Position numbers and translations under genes: made by a program. From Carboxylicivirga mesophila (GTDB lineage Bacteria > Bacteroidota > Bacteroidia > Bacteroidales > Marinilabiliaceae), in contig NZ_JAGUCN010000023.1 of NCBI RefSeq assembly GCF_018271975.1, positions 1-64,000 of the forward strand: 64,000 bases of DNA, written 5' to 3'. Below are positions 47,499 through 57,181 of this stretch, piece after piece (within the stretch, counting starts at the first letter, position 1; every line of letters begins with the position of its first letter). The notes under the pieces are model-generated. The model worked only from the letters and a program-made list of their open reading frames with translations, was not told the origin of the DNA and ran no database searches.

Positions 47499-48642
47499 TT
47501 TTATTGACTTAATCAAGCGGGAGTTCCGGCTTTTTGCCAGCAACTCGGTGGTGATGGCTATTTTTATTGGTGCCCCATTGCTCTATGGATTGTTGCTGGG
47601 AGCTGTATATAGTAAAGGAAAAGTCGATAATCTGCCCATCCTTGTTATTGATTTGGACGATTCACCCATGAGTCATCGTGCTATTGATATGTTGAATGAT
47701 GCAGAGGTATTGACCGTAACAGTGCACTATGATCAGCAGGAGGTGCGTAAAGGCATTATTACGGATGGGTATGAAGCGGTTGTTACCATTCCCTACCGGT
47801 TTGAAGCAGATATTATTCAAAAGCGCCACCCTGAAATTCAGGTGGAAGTGAATACCGCCAATATACTGCCGGCCAACTATGGTGCTAAAGCCATACAGGT
47901 GGCACTGGGAACGCTCAATGCAGGGATTGAAATACAAAGCTTAACCAAAACAGGCATGCCACTGACAACGGCCAAAGAAAGCTATGAAGCTTTTAGTGTT
48001 AATTATGCCCGTTTCTTTAATAAGTCGGCCAACTATATGACCTTCTTATGGCCAGGCGTACTTGGGGTAATTATCCAGCAGGTGTTTATGCTGGCCATGG
48101 CACTGAGTTTTGCCCGCGAGCAGGAAGACAAGACCTTTGCCACTGAGTTTTATCCGCGCGTGCGCAATCCCTGGTATGCGATGTTTATTAAGTCATTGCC
48201 CTTTTGGCTGATGGGCCTTGGTGTGTTGGCTGCTTTGTGGGCGATGTTTCCCTTGTTCAAAGTGCCGCTGCAGGTGCATGGTATGGGGATGATTACTTTG
48301 CTGGCGGGCTTGATTTTTTCTGTAACGATGATGGGTATTTCGGTTAGTCTGGCTATACCCAGTCAGTTAAAAGCAACCGAAGTACTGATGGTTATCGCTA
48401 CGCCAAGCTTTATTTTAAGTGGTTTTACCTGGCCCTTGTCACAAATGCCCGATTGGGTGGTGGGGTTGGCTAACACCATTCCGCTCACTCATTTCCTCGA
48501 AGGCTTGAGGAAGCTGATGTTTTATGGCGCTACGCTTAATGATATCTGGCCACAATTGTCAGGCTTACTATATATATCACTGTTTTTCATGGTGCTTAAC
48601 TATATCCTGTTTAAGACTATTCCCAGATTGCGAACTAAATAA
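47491..48642 (+). CDS. ABC-2 type permease (YhhJ-like)
   Basis: A 383-residue inner-membrane protein. TM1 is at about 20-40, then comes a large extracytoplasmic domain (about 45-185, LPILVIDLDDSPMSHRAID) and then five C-terminal TM segments with the ABC-2 signature region (about 190-375, FLWPGVLGVIIQQVF, ILSGFTWPLSQMPDWV). It is the transport core of the TolC/HlyD system. No ATP-binding-cassette gene is adjacent and only one permease is encoded, so an ATPase must come from elsewhere or the system works differently. It overlaps the adaptor gene. Confidence 0.9.
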   Translation: MNNFIDLIKREFRLFASNSVVMAIFIGAPLLYGLLLGAVYSKGKVDNLPILVIDLDDSPMSHRAIDMLNDAEVLTVTVHYDQQEVRKGIITDGYEAVVTIPYRFEADIIQKRHPEIQVEVNTANILPANYGAKAIQVALGTLNAGIEIQSLTKTGMPLTTAKESYEAFSVNYARFFNKSANYMTFLWPGVLGVIIQQVFMLAMALSFAREQEDKTFATEFYPRVRNPWYAMFIKSLPFWLMGLGVLAALWAMFPLFKVPLQVHGMGMITLLAGLIFSVTMMGISVSLAIPSQLKATEVLMVIATPSFILSGFTWPLSQMPDWVVGLANTIPLTHFLEGLRKLMFYGATLNDIWPQLSGLLYISLFFMVLNYILFKTIPRLRTK

Positions 48643-48666
48643 TACTATTATAGTGTGTGCAACAAC

Positions 48667-48703
48667 AAGCCGGCCTGAGTTTTCTGTGCCGGCTTTTGTT
48701 TTG
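48667..48703 (+). terminator. Terminator of the exporter operon
   Basis: AAGCCGGC (48667-48674) pairs with GCCGGCTT (48688-48695) around a 13-nt loop, followed by TTGTTTTG. Confidence 0.78.
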
Positions 48704-48824
48704 TAATCTGTTGTACTGGGTTTGGCAATGGCTTTAGGCCCAAAATGGTATTTATTTTATTCTGGTTTAACAAAAAACCACTGGCATTTAAATGAAAAAA
48801 ATAGCGAAAAGCTAAGAATTGTTC

Positions 48825-48832
48825 TATTTTTG
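48825..48832 (+). promoter_or_regulatory. -7 box of fabG
   Basis: TATTTTTG fits TAnnTTTG and lies about 120 nt before fabG, giving a long 5' leader. No TTG is present at the canonical spacing. In the 312-nt gap before fabG nothing else stands out beyond the exporter terminator. Confidence 0.45.
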
Positions 48833-48954
48833 TCGGGTTAAGTTTGAAACAGATAGCTTAAGTGGAGACTTAGCTATAAATTTAACGCATTAATTTATTG
48901 TAATGATGGACAGGTCATTGAAAATGGTCCATCTGAACTATTAAATAGAACAAT

Positions 48955-49701
48955 ATGAAGTTACTAGAAGGAAAAACAGCTATTGTAACCGGTGCTGCTC
49001 GCGGTATTGGTAAAGCAATCGCTATCCGTTTTGCACAAGAAGGTTGTAATGTAGCATTTACTGACCTGGTTATTAACGAAGCTGCTCAGGAAACTGAAAA
49101 GGAGCTTGAAGCACTGGGAGTAAAAGCTAAAGGTTATGCTTCTGATGCAAGTAATTTTGAAGATACACAAAAAGTAGTTGCTGAAATCGTTAAGGATTTC
49201 GGGCAAGTTGATGTTTTAATCAATAACGCCGGTATAACTAAAGATACCCTGTTGATGCGCATGACTGAAGAGCAGTGGGATGCTGTAATCAACGTTAACC
49301 TGAAGTCGGTATTTAACTTCACCAAAGCTGTTCAGCCAACCATGTTGCGTCAACGTTCAGGTTCTATCGTTAACATGAGCTCGGTAGTTGGTGTAAGCGG
49401 TAACGCTGGTCAGGCTAACTATTCTGCTTCTAAAGCGGGTATGATTGGTTTCACCAAGTCAATCGCAAAAGAGTTGGGTTCACGTGGTATCCGCAGCAAC
49501 GCTATCGCTCCTGGATTCATCATCACTGAAATGACAGGTAAATTACCTGAAGATGTGAAGAAGGACTGGGAAGCTAAGATTCCATTGAAGCGCGGTGGTA
49601 CTCCTGAAGACGTGGCTAATATCTGTGTGTTCTTAGGATCTGACCTGTCGGCTTATGTGAGTGGACAAACCATTCATGTGTGTGGTGGAATGAATATGTA
49701 A
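48955..49701 (+). CDS. fabG: 3-oxoacyl-[acyl-carrier-protein] reductase
   Basis: A 248-residue short-chain dehydrogenase. It reduces 3-oxoacyl-ACP to (R)-3-hydroxyacyl-ACP with NADPH in fatty-acid elongation. The cofactor loop TGAARGIG (12-19), NNAG (90-93), Asn115, catalytic Ser142/143 in VNMSSVVGV, and Tyr156-x-x-x-Lys160 (YSASK) are all present. The C-terminal SAYVSGQTIHVCGGMNM is typical of FabG. It is a single-gene unit away from other fab genes. Some SDRs of this type act on acetoacetyl-CoA instead, which cannot be excluded. Confidence 0.93.
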   Translation: MKLLEGKTAIVTGAARGIGKAIAIRFAQEGCNVAFTDLVINEAAQETEKELEALGVKAKGYASDASNFEDTQKVVAEIVKDFGQVDVLINNAGITKDTLLMRMTEEQWDAVINVNLKSVFNFTKAVQPTMLRQRSGSIVNMSSVVGVSGNAGQANYSASKAGMIGFTKSIAKELGSRGIRSNAIAPGFIITEMTGKLPEDVKKDWEAKIPLKRGGTPEDVANICVFLGSDLSAYVSGQTIHVCGGMNM

Positions 49702-49723
49702 GAATTTAACTGATATATTCGAG

Positions 49724-49755
49724 AAAGGGTGGTTTTTTAGCCACCCTTTTTTATT
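49724..49755 (+). terminator. Terminator of fabG
   Basis: AAAGGGTGG (49724-49732) pairs with CCACCCTTT (49741-49749), then TTTTTAT. Confidence 0.85.
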
Positions 49756-49813
49756 TTTATAGGCTTGAAGTGCGATGGCATCATTTTTGTTAACAAACGT
49801 TAAACTCTAAATC

Positions 49814-50977
49814 ATGAGAAATTTTACATACGAAGCATCTACAAAAATCTTATTTGGAAAAAACCGCATAGCTGAGATTGGGAATGAAATTCTGCCATAT
49901 GGCAATAGCGTTCTATTGGCTTATGGAGGTGGCTCAATAAAAAGTTCAGGACTCTATGATAAGATTGTTGAGGTGCTGAAGAAAAGCGGTATCCGTTTTG
50001 TTGAGCTGGCGGGTGTTCAACCCAATCCCCGGGTTGAAAGTGTAAGAGAAGGCATTCGTTTGTGTCGCGAAAATAATGTGCAATTTATTTTAGGTGTTGG
50101 TGGAGGTAGTGTTATAGACTGTATCAAAGCCATTGCCATGGGCGTTACTTATGAAGGTGATGTATGGGGTTTTTATATACGCAAAGCCAAAATAGAAAGC
50201 GTTTTGCCCATCGGGGCAGTGCTGACATTAGCTGCTACAGGAAGTGAGATGAATGGTGGAACCGTCATTTCAAATGATGCTACACAAGAAAAAAGAGCCA
50301 CCGGACATGATAGTCTGCGTCCAAAGTTTTCAGTACTCGATCCTACTATTACTTTTACAGTAAATAAATGGCAAACAGCTGCCGGCGTGGTGGATGTGAT
50401 GAGCCATATTTTTGAACAGTATTTTACGCAGGATAAAGGAACATTTGTGCAGGATGCCATGGCCGAAGGCATCTTAAAAACATGCATTCACTATGGTCCA
50501 ATACTTCTTAATGATCCTGAGAACTATGAAGCCCGAGCTAATATTATGTGGGCTTCGAGCCTGGCCCTTAACGGGCTGACAGCTACTGGTAAGCTGTCTG
50601 GCGATTGGGCTACTCATATGATTGAGCATGAGGTAAGTGCTATTTATGATTTGACCCATGGAGCGGGTCTGGCAATACTCTTTCCTGTGTGGATGGACTA
50701 TATCCTGGATGAGAAGACAGCACCCAAGTTAGCTCAGTATAGCCGGAATGTTTGGGGCGTAAAAGAAGAAGATGATGTGGAGGCAGCCCGACAGGGAATA
50801 ACTAAGACACGTGAGTTTTTCAATGCGATGAATATGCCAGCCAGCCTGGAAGATGTCAAAATTACCAACGAAAACATTGAGGCGATGGCCGAAGGTGCTT
50901 GTAAATTTGGCCCGGTTGGTATGTATAAACGATTAGGCAAAGAAGATGTTGCCGCAATTTTAACCAAAGCCCTGTAA
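49814..50977 (+). CDS. Iron-containing alcohol dehydrogenase (YqhD/Bdh-like)
   Basis: A 387-residue group III alcohol dehydrogenase that interconverts aldehydes or ketones and alcohols with NAD(P)H. The dinucleotide site has YGGGSIK (37-43) and GVGGGSVIDCIKAIA (94-108). Metal ligands align as Asp194, His198 (VVDVMSHIFEQYF), His268 (DWATH) and His282 (DLTHGAGLAIL). GGGS at 38-41 suggests an NADPH- or mixed-specificity enzyme of the YqhD/butanol-dehydrogenase branch. It could reduce acetaldehyde or butyraldehyde as an electron sink, or detoxify aldehydes. The next gene follows after 9 nt, so they may be cotranscribed. Confidence 0.92.
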   Translation: MRNFTYEASTKILFGKNRIAEIGNEILPYGNSVLLAYGGGSIKSSGLYDKIVEVLKKSGIRFVELAGVQPNPRVESVREGIRLCRENNVQFILGVGGGSVIDCIKAIAMGVTYEGDVWGFYIRKAKIESVLPIGAVLTLAATGSEMNGGTVISNDATQEKRATGHDSLRPKFSVLDPTITFTVNKWQTAAGVVDVMSHIFEQYFTQDKGTFVQDAMAEGILKTCIHYGPILLNDPENYEARANIMWASSLALNGLTATGKLSGDWATHMIEHEVSAIYDLTHGAGLAILFPVWMDYILDEKTAPKLAQYSRNVWGVKEEDDVEAARQGITKTREFFNAMNMPASLEDVKITNENIEAMAEGACKFGPVGMYKRLGKEDVAAILTKAL

Positions 50978-50986
50978 GTAAAGTCT

Positions 50987-52027
50987 ATGATTAGTCGTAT
51001 TTCCATTAGTATTCTGATTGTATTATCCCTTTTTTCCTGTAAAAGTTACGAGGTGATGTACTTCGATGTGCTTCGCCCGGCACAATATTCGGTGTCGCCA
51101 ACCATTGCATCAGTCGTTATTGTTGATAATGCATATTCTTATAATCCTGATAATGCTCATGTTGCCAGTGTAATGGGCGAAATGGTTAGATTAGATACAG
51201 TGCGGGTGGATACCTTCACCACTGTAATTATTGCTGAACTGAAAAAAGAATTGGAAAGACGACGTTTTTTTGACACCGTATTTGTTGATACGCTTAAATA
51301 TAACCCCGGTTCTTCAGGTAAGCCATATCGGCAATTGACGCCTGCTCAGATTATTGATATCTGCAATCAATACAACGCTGATGCGGTATTATCCCTTGCC
51401 GGAGCCGAATATGGCACAGCTATTACGGTTGAGGATATGGAGGCTGAATACTACGCCACCATGGATGTAAGCGGTCAGGTGTATTGGCGTTTATTTGATG
51501 GTTATTCAGCCGAAGGTTTACATGCCAAATTGCAAAGAGATACGTTGTATTGGGATGGTGTTGGTAGCGATGTAAATAGCTCAGTGGCATCGTTTCCATC
51601 TTTGAAGGAGGCGACCATTGAAGTAGCCGCTTACCTGGGCAATGAGTTTGCCGATGAAGTGGTTCCTTATTGGGAGCAGATTAGCCGTAAGGTGTACACG
51701 GCTGGTAATGTTCACTTTGTTAATGCAGCTGAATGGCTTGCAAAGGATAATCGCTTTGAGGCAGAAAAATTATGGGGCTTTGTTTATGAGCATGGCAACT
51801 CAAGAGAGAAAGGGAAAGCGGCCAACAATATCGCTGTATCACTTGAAACGCGTGGTGAGCTTAAGCTGGCCATGGAATGGGCTTATAAAAGTTACGAGGC
51901 ATTTCAGGCGAAGGGCGTAACAGGTAATGTGGAGGAACGGCAAACTTCTAAGGAGCTATACCTGGATATGGTGAGGCGCTATCGCGACGTCAAGAAACTG
52001 GATGAGCAAATTGGAGGAGTAGAATGA
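50987..52027 (+). CDS. DUF6340 family lipoprotein
   Basis: A 346-residue lipoprotein (lipobox LFSC, Cys about 18) with the Bacteroidota family start VMYFDVLRPAQYSVSPTIASVVIVDN. A beta-rich central part has QYNADAVLSLAGAEYGTA. The C-terminal third is helical and TPR-like (about 245-330, AAEWLAKDNRFEAEKLWGFVYEHGNSREKGKAANNIAVSLE in part). I recognise the DUF6340 pattern; the function is unknown. It overlaps the PBP4-like gene by 4 nt (ATGA), so it may belong to envelope maintenance. Confidence 0.78.
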   Translation: MISRISISILIVLSLFSCKSYEVMYFDVLRPAQYSVSPTIASVVIVDNAYSYNPDNAHVASVMGEMVRLDTVRVDTFTTVIIAELKKELERRRFFDTVFVDTLKYNPGSSGKPYRQLTPAQIIDICNQYNADAVLSLAGAEYGTAITVEDMEAEYYATMDVSGQVYWRLFDGYSAEGLHAKLQRDTLYWDGVGSDVNSSVASFPSLKEATIEVAAYLGNEFADEVVPYWEQISRKVYTAGNVHFVNAAEWLAKDNRFEAEKLWGFVYEHGNSREKGKAANNIAVSLETRGELKLAMEWAYKSYEAFQAKGVTGNVEERQTSKELYLDMVRRYRDVKKLDEQIGGVE

Positions 52028-53427
52028 AGGTAGCTTTGATTTTTCTAGCGATGTTGATGGCTTGTAGAATGGCGCCACATGTTGCTGAACAAGAAAATGT
52101 GGCCAAGCCTTATTCGGTGGATATAACACGCCATGGTGCCGTTTCAATGATGGCGGTGGATCTGGCATCCGGAGAAGTGCTCTTGTCTCATCGCGCTGAT
52201 GAGCGTATGACACCTGCTTCATTAACAAAGATATTGACCACAGGGGCTGCACTGGAGTTACTTGGGCCCGACTATAGGTACAACACCCGTTTTTATTTAC
52301 AGGCTAAGTCGGGTGTCAACAACTTATATATTCAGGGAGGTGCTGACCCGACTTTAGGCTCCGACAGATTTGATGAGTCAAAAGCTGAGATCATCTTTGC
52401 CAATGTACTTCGCTCTTTGCAACAAAGGCACATTACTTCAATCAATGCAATACTTGTCGATAACAGCTGTTTGCCTGGTATCAGTCATCCTTCTAAGCGT
52501 TTGTGGGAAGACATGGGTAATTATTATGGAGCAGTGCCCAATGGATTAAGTTATAAAGAGAATACCTTTTACCTGACATTGCAATCACCATCAGGAAGCG
52601 GAAAGTCTGTTAGCATAGTTGAAACAGAACCAGAACTGGCTATTGAGCTGCAGTGTATTGTTAAAAGCGCCTCAAATAATAAAGATAGTGCTTATATCTA
52701 TGGACATCCTGATATGGGCAAATGGTATATAAGTGGGACCATTCCCCAGGCTCGTGATGCTTTTGTGATAAAAGGCGCTTTGCCTCATCCTGAAATGACT
52801 TTGGGTCGTGAGTTAAAGACTTTCTTAATTGGCAATGGTATTGAGGTGAAATCTGTGGAGAAACCTGATAAAGGCGACTTGCCAAATGGTGACTTGCTGT
52901 TTAGTCATGCATCTCCTGAGTTGAGGCAAATGATAGGTGTTATTAATAAAAAGAGCCATAACCTGTTTGCAGACCACCTGCTCTTTTCTATGAGTAAAGG
53001 ACAGGCGAATTGGGATAATGGAATACGCGAGGTCAGTGGTTTCTGGAAGGAACAGGTACCTGAGTTTTCAGCAATACTTTTTGACGGGAGCGGTTTGTCT
53101 CCCTTTAATGCCTTTAGTGCGGCAGATATGGTGAATGTGCTCAAATGGATGCACGCTCATGAGCATAGCGAGGTGTTCAAGCATTCATTGTCAGTTTCAG
53201 GAGTGGATGGTACGCTTAAGAGTATTCTTAAAGAACCTGGTCATAAAGGATCGCTGATAGGTAAAAGCGGCTCGATGAATGGGGTATTGGGCTATTGTGG
53301 TTATATCACTACCCAAAGTGGTAAAGAGTTGGCTTTTTGTGTGATGGCCAATCGGTTTACGGAGTCTTTTAGTCAAATCCGATCGAATATGGAAGTGCTC
53401 ATGAAGGAATTGATTGAGCGAAATTAG
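52024..53427 (+). CDS. dacB: D-alanyl-D-alanine carboxypeptidase/endopeptidase (PBP4, DacB)
   Basis: A 467-residue class C penicillin-binding protein of the S13 family. It trims or cleaves peptidoglycan cross-links in the periplasm. The three active-site motifs are present: Ser66-x-x-Lys69 (PASLTKI), Ser311-His-Asn313 (KKSHNLFADHLL) and Lys414-Ser-Gly416 (IGKSGSMNG). The insertion between the first and second motifs typical of PBP4 is also present. The N-terminus has a lipobox-like LMAC (Cys14), so it may be membrane-anchored. It is coupled to the DUF6340 gene by a 4-nt overlap. Confidence 0.93.
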   Translation: MKVALIFLAMLMACRMAPHVAEQENVAKPYSVDITRHGAVSMMAVDLASGEVLLSHRADERMTPASLTKILTTGAALELLGPDYRYNTRFYLQAKSGVNNLYIQGGADPTLGSDRFDESKAEIIFANVLRSLQQRHITSINAILVDNSCLPGISHPSKRLWEDMGNYYGAVPNGLSYKENTFYLTLQSPSGSGKSVSIVETEPELAIELQCIVKSASNNKDSAYIYGHPDMGKWYISGTIPQARDAFVIKGALPHPEMTLGRELKTFLIGNGIEVKSVEKPDKGDLPNGDLLFSHASPELRQMIGVINKKSHNLFADHLLFSMSKGQANWDNGIREVSGFWKEQVPEFSAILFDGSGLSPFNAFSAADMVNVLKWMHAHEHSEVFKHSLSVSGVDGTLKSILKEPGHKGSLIGKSGSMNGVLGYCGYITTQSGKELAFCVMANRFTESFSQIRSNMEVLMKELIERN

Positions 53428-53456
53428 TGTCCTTAGAATTATTGAAATTTCAGTTG

Positions 53457-54599
53457 ATGATACAGTTTATTGTTGTGCTGGTCTATTTATGTCTGCCAGC
53501 ACTAATTCTTTTTTTGTGTAATAAATACCAGTTTCTTAACCGCATTGGTTCTGTGGTGCTGGCTTATGCCTTTGGTCTGCTACTTGGGCTAAGCGGGCTG
53601 CTTGGTGAGCAATATGATGTAGCAAAAGAAGTGCTTATGTCGGCTACTGTGCCCCTGGCTATTCCCTTACTGCTGTTTTCTTCCAATGTGCGCGAATGGA
53701 AGAAATTGGCCATTCAGCCTTTTTACTCTTTGGTATTTGCGATGTTAGCTGTGTTTATAGCTGTTATTGGTGGCTACCTTATTTTTCATGGGCAGTCTAT
53801 TGAAGACTTCAATAAGGTAGGTGGCTTGTTGGTTGGCATTTATAGTGGAGGTACGCCCAATCTGGCATCACTCAAGATGATTCTTAATGTCGATGAGGAA
53901 GTCTACCTGGCAGTGCATTCGTATGATATGGCCATTGGAGCTATTTACCTGTTTGTGCTGATGGGTTTTGGTCAGCGGTTATTTTCATATGTTCTGCCGC
54001 AAAGTAAATCAGATAGCAATGATAGTATGCAGGAAGAGGACGAAGAGAATCTGGGGATGGTCTTACGTGCTAAACAAGATAGGATCAGGCTTCTGAAGAT
54101 TCTTGGGCTGGTGGTGTTGATGGTGGCTGCTTCCGGTGGTGTGATGCTATTATTACCTGTTAGTGCGCAAATGGTCGTCTTTATTTTCCTGATAACGGCC
54201 ATGGGTATTGGTGGTTCTTCAATAAAGGCAATTAATCAGACTAAGGGAACTTTTAGCCTGGGGATGTACCTGATTCTAATCTTCAGTGTGGTGGTTGCTT
54301 CAAAGGTGCAGCTGGGTAATCTGACTGATATCAATCCGGTCATTTTTGCCTACATCACATTTGTGGTATTTGTCAGTCTTTTGTTGCATGTATTATTGGC
54401 CAGCGTGCGCAAAATAGATGCAGATACAGTTATTATTACATCAGCAGCATTGATATGCAGTCCGCCCTTTGTGCCTGTAGTTGCAGGTTCATTACGTAAC
54501 CGCTCGGTTATTGTACCGGGACTGACGATTGGGCTGATTGGTTATGCCTTGGGTAATTACCTGGGCTATTTTATGGCCATATTGCTAAGCTATTTTTAA
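53457..54599 (+). CDS. DUF819 family membrane protein
   Basis: An inner-membrane protein of about 380 residues with roughly ten TM segments in two related halves. It has the family pattern: RIGSVVLAYAFGLLLGLSG near the start, SGGTPNLASLKMILN in the middle and SSAALICSPPFVPVVAGSL-like helices near the end. A charged loop (about 190-215, with EEDEEN) separates the halves. DUF819 proteins resemble secondary transporters, but no substrate is known. A GTG at 53427 overlapping the dacB stop would add 10 residues; ATG 53457 fits relatives better. Confidence 0.85.
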   Translation: MIQFIVVLVYLCLPALILFLCNKYQFLNRIGSVVLAYAFGLLLGLSGLLGEQYDVAKEVLMSATVPLAIPLLLFSSNVREWKKLAIQPFYSLVFAMLAVFIAVIGGYLIFHGQSIEDFNKVGGLLVGIYSGGTPNLASLKMILNVDEEVYLAVHSYDMAIGAIYLFVLMGFGQRLFSYVLPQSKSDSNDSMQEEDEENLGMVLRAKQDRIRLLKILGLVVLMVAASGGVMLLLPVSAQMVVFIFLITAMGIGGSSIKAINQTKGTFSLGMYLILIFSVVVASKVQLGNLTDINPVIFAYITFVVFVSLLLHVLLASVRKIDADTVIITSAALICSPPFVPVVAGSLRNRSVIVPGLTIGLIGYALGNYLGYFMAILLSYF

Positions 54600-54601
54600 T
54601 G

Positions 54602-55939
54602 TCAGAATAGATAGTTAAGCGTGATGTAAAGCCCTGATGTGCCATCTTGTTTGTTGGTTGCTATACCATAGTCGGCCGAGAGAACGAAGTTTTCATTTAA
54701 TGCTGCTTTAAGACCTAAACCATAACTGAAATGTGGGCGGTCCTGTTCGTCATTAAAATAGAAATCGTATTCGTTCTGCGGAACCATTGACTTATCAAAT
54801 TTATAAGCTTGAGTGATGAGGCCCATATCAACAAAATAGTTGGTGCCGAGGTAAAAATCTTGTCTGAAGAGTTTGGTTCGCCACATTTTCCATCGTAACT
54901 CAATATTCGTTAGAAGGCTGCCATTGCCAACCAATCGGTTGCGGTTGATGCCTCTCAACGTTTTGGCACCACCCAGTCCTTGCGAGGTGGCTGAAGTTAA
55001 CACACTGCTGGCCATATGTGGCAGAAGGTAAAACGGGATAGTACCATTTAGTTTATGCTGAATACCTATTCGGTATGCAGCTATGAGGTTGCGCTTTGGT
55101 GTTAGGTTGAAGTATTGTCGGTGAAATAAATTAATACGTGTGTAGCTGCCCGAATGGTTAGAAAGAAACGCAGGCATATGGGCAATGAATAGCTCTGTCC
55201 AGGTACCTTTAGTTGGGTTGGCAATAATGTCACGGGTGTCATATGCTAAGCCTGCCTTAAGATAGGCATGTCGTCCGCCTTCGGCTTCTTCAGTATTAAT
55301 AATGCCCCAATCCACATATTTGTCATACAATCCATCAATTGGAGGTAAAAGTTCATCGTCGTCTTTATTCTTATTGAGCCGATCGATATCTACCGAACCA
55401 ATTGTAAAATCAAAAAATACCAGTCCGGCCATCCAGCTCCATGATGGCTTATCAGCTTGTATACTGCCTTTAAAATTTGTCATGATGCGAAACATGCCCC
55501 GGTGATGACGATAAAATACCCTGGATTTGTAATCAATTGAATTGTCATCTTCCCATGAATTATTATATACCGCTTCGCGCCCGTTAAAACCATAAAAGTC
55601 CATGGCCAAATCTCTGAACCAGGTCACATCGGCAGTAGTCCGAATGTTTCGTACCAGAGACGGGGAATCGTAATATAGGCGGGCCAGTGTGGAGCCGGCC
55701 GTATACTTTGAAAACTCAAGGTATAGCGAATGGTTGTAATCAGGATAAGCTGAGCCATCACCATACCAGTAAAGGTTGGTTAGCCCGCCGTATTGAAAGC
55801 CTAAATCGGCATCAAACGAAACAGCAGGTAGCAGTCCAAAGGTGAAGCCTTTTTTGATGTAACTTGAATCGGTTTGTGCCAAAGCAAATGCTGCAGTGAT
55901 ACTAAAAAGAAAAAGTGATAATGTGAATTTTTTTAGCAT
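54602..55939 (-). CDS. Outer-membrane beta-barrel protein, BamA/TamA (Omp85)-like
   Basis: A 445-residue protein with a signal peptide (cleavage near ALAQ) and a beta-barrel pattern to the C-terminal aromatic strand GLYITLNYLF. The conserved GAKTLRGINRNRLVGNG segment (about 325-341) resembles the VRGY-type L6 loop of Omp85 proteins, and IELRWKMWRTKLFRQDFYLGTNYFVD the strand after it. POTRA domains are absent, so this is a barrel-only member. The function is unknown; surface display or lipid handling has been suggested for relatives. It converges with DUF819 with only 2 nt between stops. Confidence 0.8.
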   Translation of the reverse strand: MLKKFTLSLFLFSITAAFALAQTDSSYIKKGFTFGLLPAVSFDADLGFQYGGLTNLYWYGDGSAYPDYNHSLYLEFSKYTAGSTLARLYYDSPSLVRNIRTTADVTWFRDLAMDFYGFNGREAVYNNSWEDDNSIDYKSRVFYRHHRGMFRIMTNFKGSIQADKPSWSWMAGLVFFDFTIGSVDIDRLNKNKDDDELLPPIDGLYDKYVDWGIINTEEAEGGRHAYLKAGLAYDTRDIIANPTKGTWTELFIAHMPAFLSNHSGSYTRINLFHRQYFNLTPKRNLIAAYRIGIQHKLNGTIPFYLLPHMASSVLTSATSQGLGGAKTLRGINRNRLVGNGSLLTNIELRWKMWRTKLFRQDFYLGTNYFVDMGLITQAYKFDKSMVPQNEYDFYFNDEQDRPHFSYGLGLKAALNENFVLSADYGIATNKQDGTSGLYITLNYLF

Positions 55940-56014
55940 AGATTTTTATTGGAGGTAGGTTGCTAAGGTAATACCAATGGTTGACAAAGGAAAGACTGGA
56001 GATGGGATGAAAAA

Positions 56015-56055
56015 CGAAAAAAAAGCCCGCTTACACAAATAGGCAAGTGGGCTTT
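56015..56055 (-). terminator. Terminator of the YitT gene
   Basis: AAGCCCGCTT (56023-56032) pairs with AAGTGGGCTT (56045-56054) with one mismatch around a 12-nt loop. On the minus strand a run of eight T follows. Confidence 0.8.
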
Positions 56056-56081
56056 CTGATTTTCATAGACTTGGATTGTGC

Positions 56082-56993
56082 CTAGGCACTTTTTTCTTCT
56101 ATTGACTTAAAGCCTTCTCCAATAATTTCAGATGTTTCCATTACTGCCATAAAGGCTTTGGGGTCAATATGCTTTATCATGGCCTGAAGGGCTGATACCT
56201 CTCGGCGGGTTACCACTGTAAATATGACCCGCTTATTATCACCGCTAAACATGCCTTCTCCCTTAAGGTAGGTTCCACCCCGCTCCAGTGTATGTAATAT
56301 CTTTTCTTTAATAAGTTCATGTTTTTCAGATACTATTACCAATGCACGCTCATAGTTGAGTCCATCAATGGTGATGTCAATCACTTTGCCGGTAATAAAT
56401 ATGACAATCCACGAGTAAAGTGGAATTTTCCAGTCTTTAAATACAATAAGTCCTACTAATACAATCACTGAGTCAACCACCATCAGAAGCTGGCCAACCG
56501 ATATTTTTGTGAACTTAGCTAATATCATGGCGACAATATCCGAGCCGCCCGATGTGGCTTTCGCTTTAAAAATCAGTCCGAGTCCAAAGCCTATTACAAT
56601 TCCGCCAAATACGCAGGAAAGCAGCAGGTCGTCTGCCAGTCCTAAAGGATCATTTTCTCCTATAAAATACGTGAGTCCATCCATAAAGATGGTTGTTAGA
56701 ATCATGCCAAGTACAGTCTTAAGTCCAAAACGAGTACCTAATATTTTTATGCCCAGAAGTGTTAATGGAACATTTAGAATTAAGCCGAATGTGCCAACCG
56801 GAATAGCTGGAATAAGGTGGTGAACAACGATGCCAATGCCATATACGCCGCCGGGCACAATGTTATACGGATTAATAAAAAACACAAATCCAGCTGCTAA
56901 AATAAAGGCACCAATTGTTATTAATGAATAGTCAAGGACTGTTCGTTTCAGGCTCTCGCCATATAGCTGAGAGGGAATTTTGATTTGTTTCAT
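56082..56993 (-). CDS. YitT family membrane protein (DUF161/DUF2179)
   Basis: A 303-residue inner-membrane protein. Five or six TM segments (about 18-205) include AAGFVFFINPYNIVPGGVYGIGIVVHH, GLGLIFKAKATSGGSDIVAMILAKFT and VGLIVFKDWKIPLYS. The cytoplasmic C-terminal DUF2179 domain (about 225-290) reads RALVIVSEKHELIKEKILHTLERGGTYL and VVTRREVSALQAMIKHIDPKAFM. The family is common in Firmicutes and Bacteroidota; its transport substrate is not established. It stands alone, divergent from the omega-amidase-like gene. Confidence 0.9.
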   Translation of the reverse strand: MKQIKIPSQLYGESLKRTVLDYSLITIGAFILAAGFVFFINPYNIVPGGVYGIGIVVHHLIPAIPVGTFGLILNVPLTLLGIKILGTRFGLKTVLGMILTTIFMDGLTYFIGENDPLGLADDLLLSCVFGGIVIGFGLGLIFKAKATSGGSDIVAMILAKFTKISVGQLLMVVDSVIVLVGLIVFKDWKIPLYSWIVIFITGKVIDITIDGLNYERALVIVSEKHELIKEKILHTLERGGTYLKGEGMFSGDNKRVIFTVVTRREVSALQAMIKHIDPKAFMAVMETSEIIGEGFKSIEEKSA

Positions 56994-57181
56994 TTTTCAA
57001 TTTGGTTGATTAATATGGTTAGTCTGCTCATTTTTTCGGAGTGCAAAATTAGATACTTATTTCAATATAGAGCTAATAAAATCACAAAACACTTATAAAT
57101 GTTGAGAAATAAACAAAGTAGCCATTTGAATAATTAATGATGAAGCCTTATACTTGTGATAGATGTAGAAAAGACAAATTG

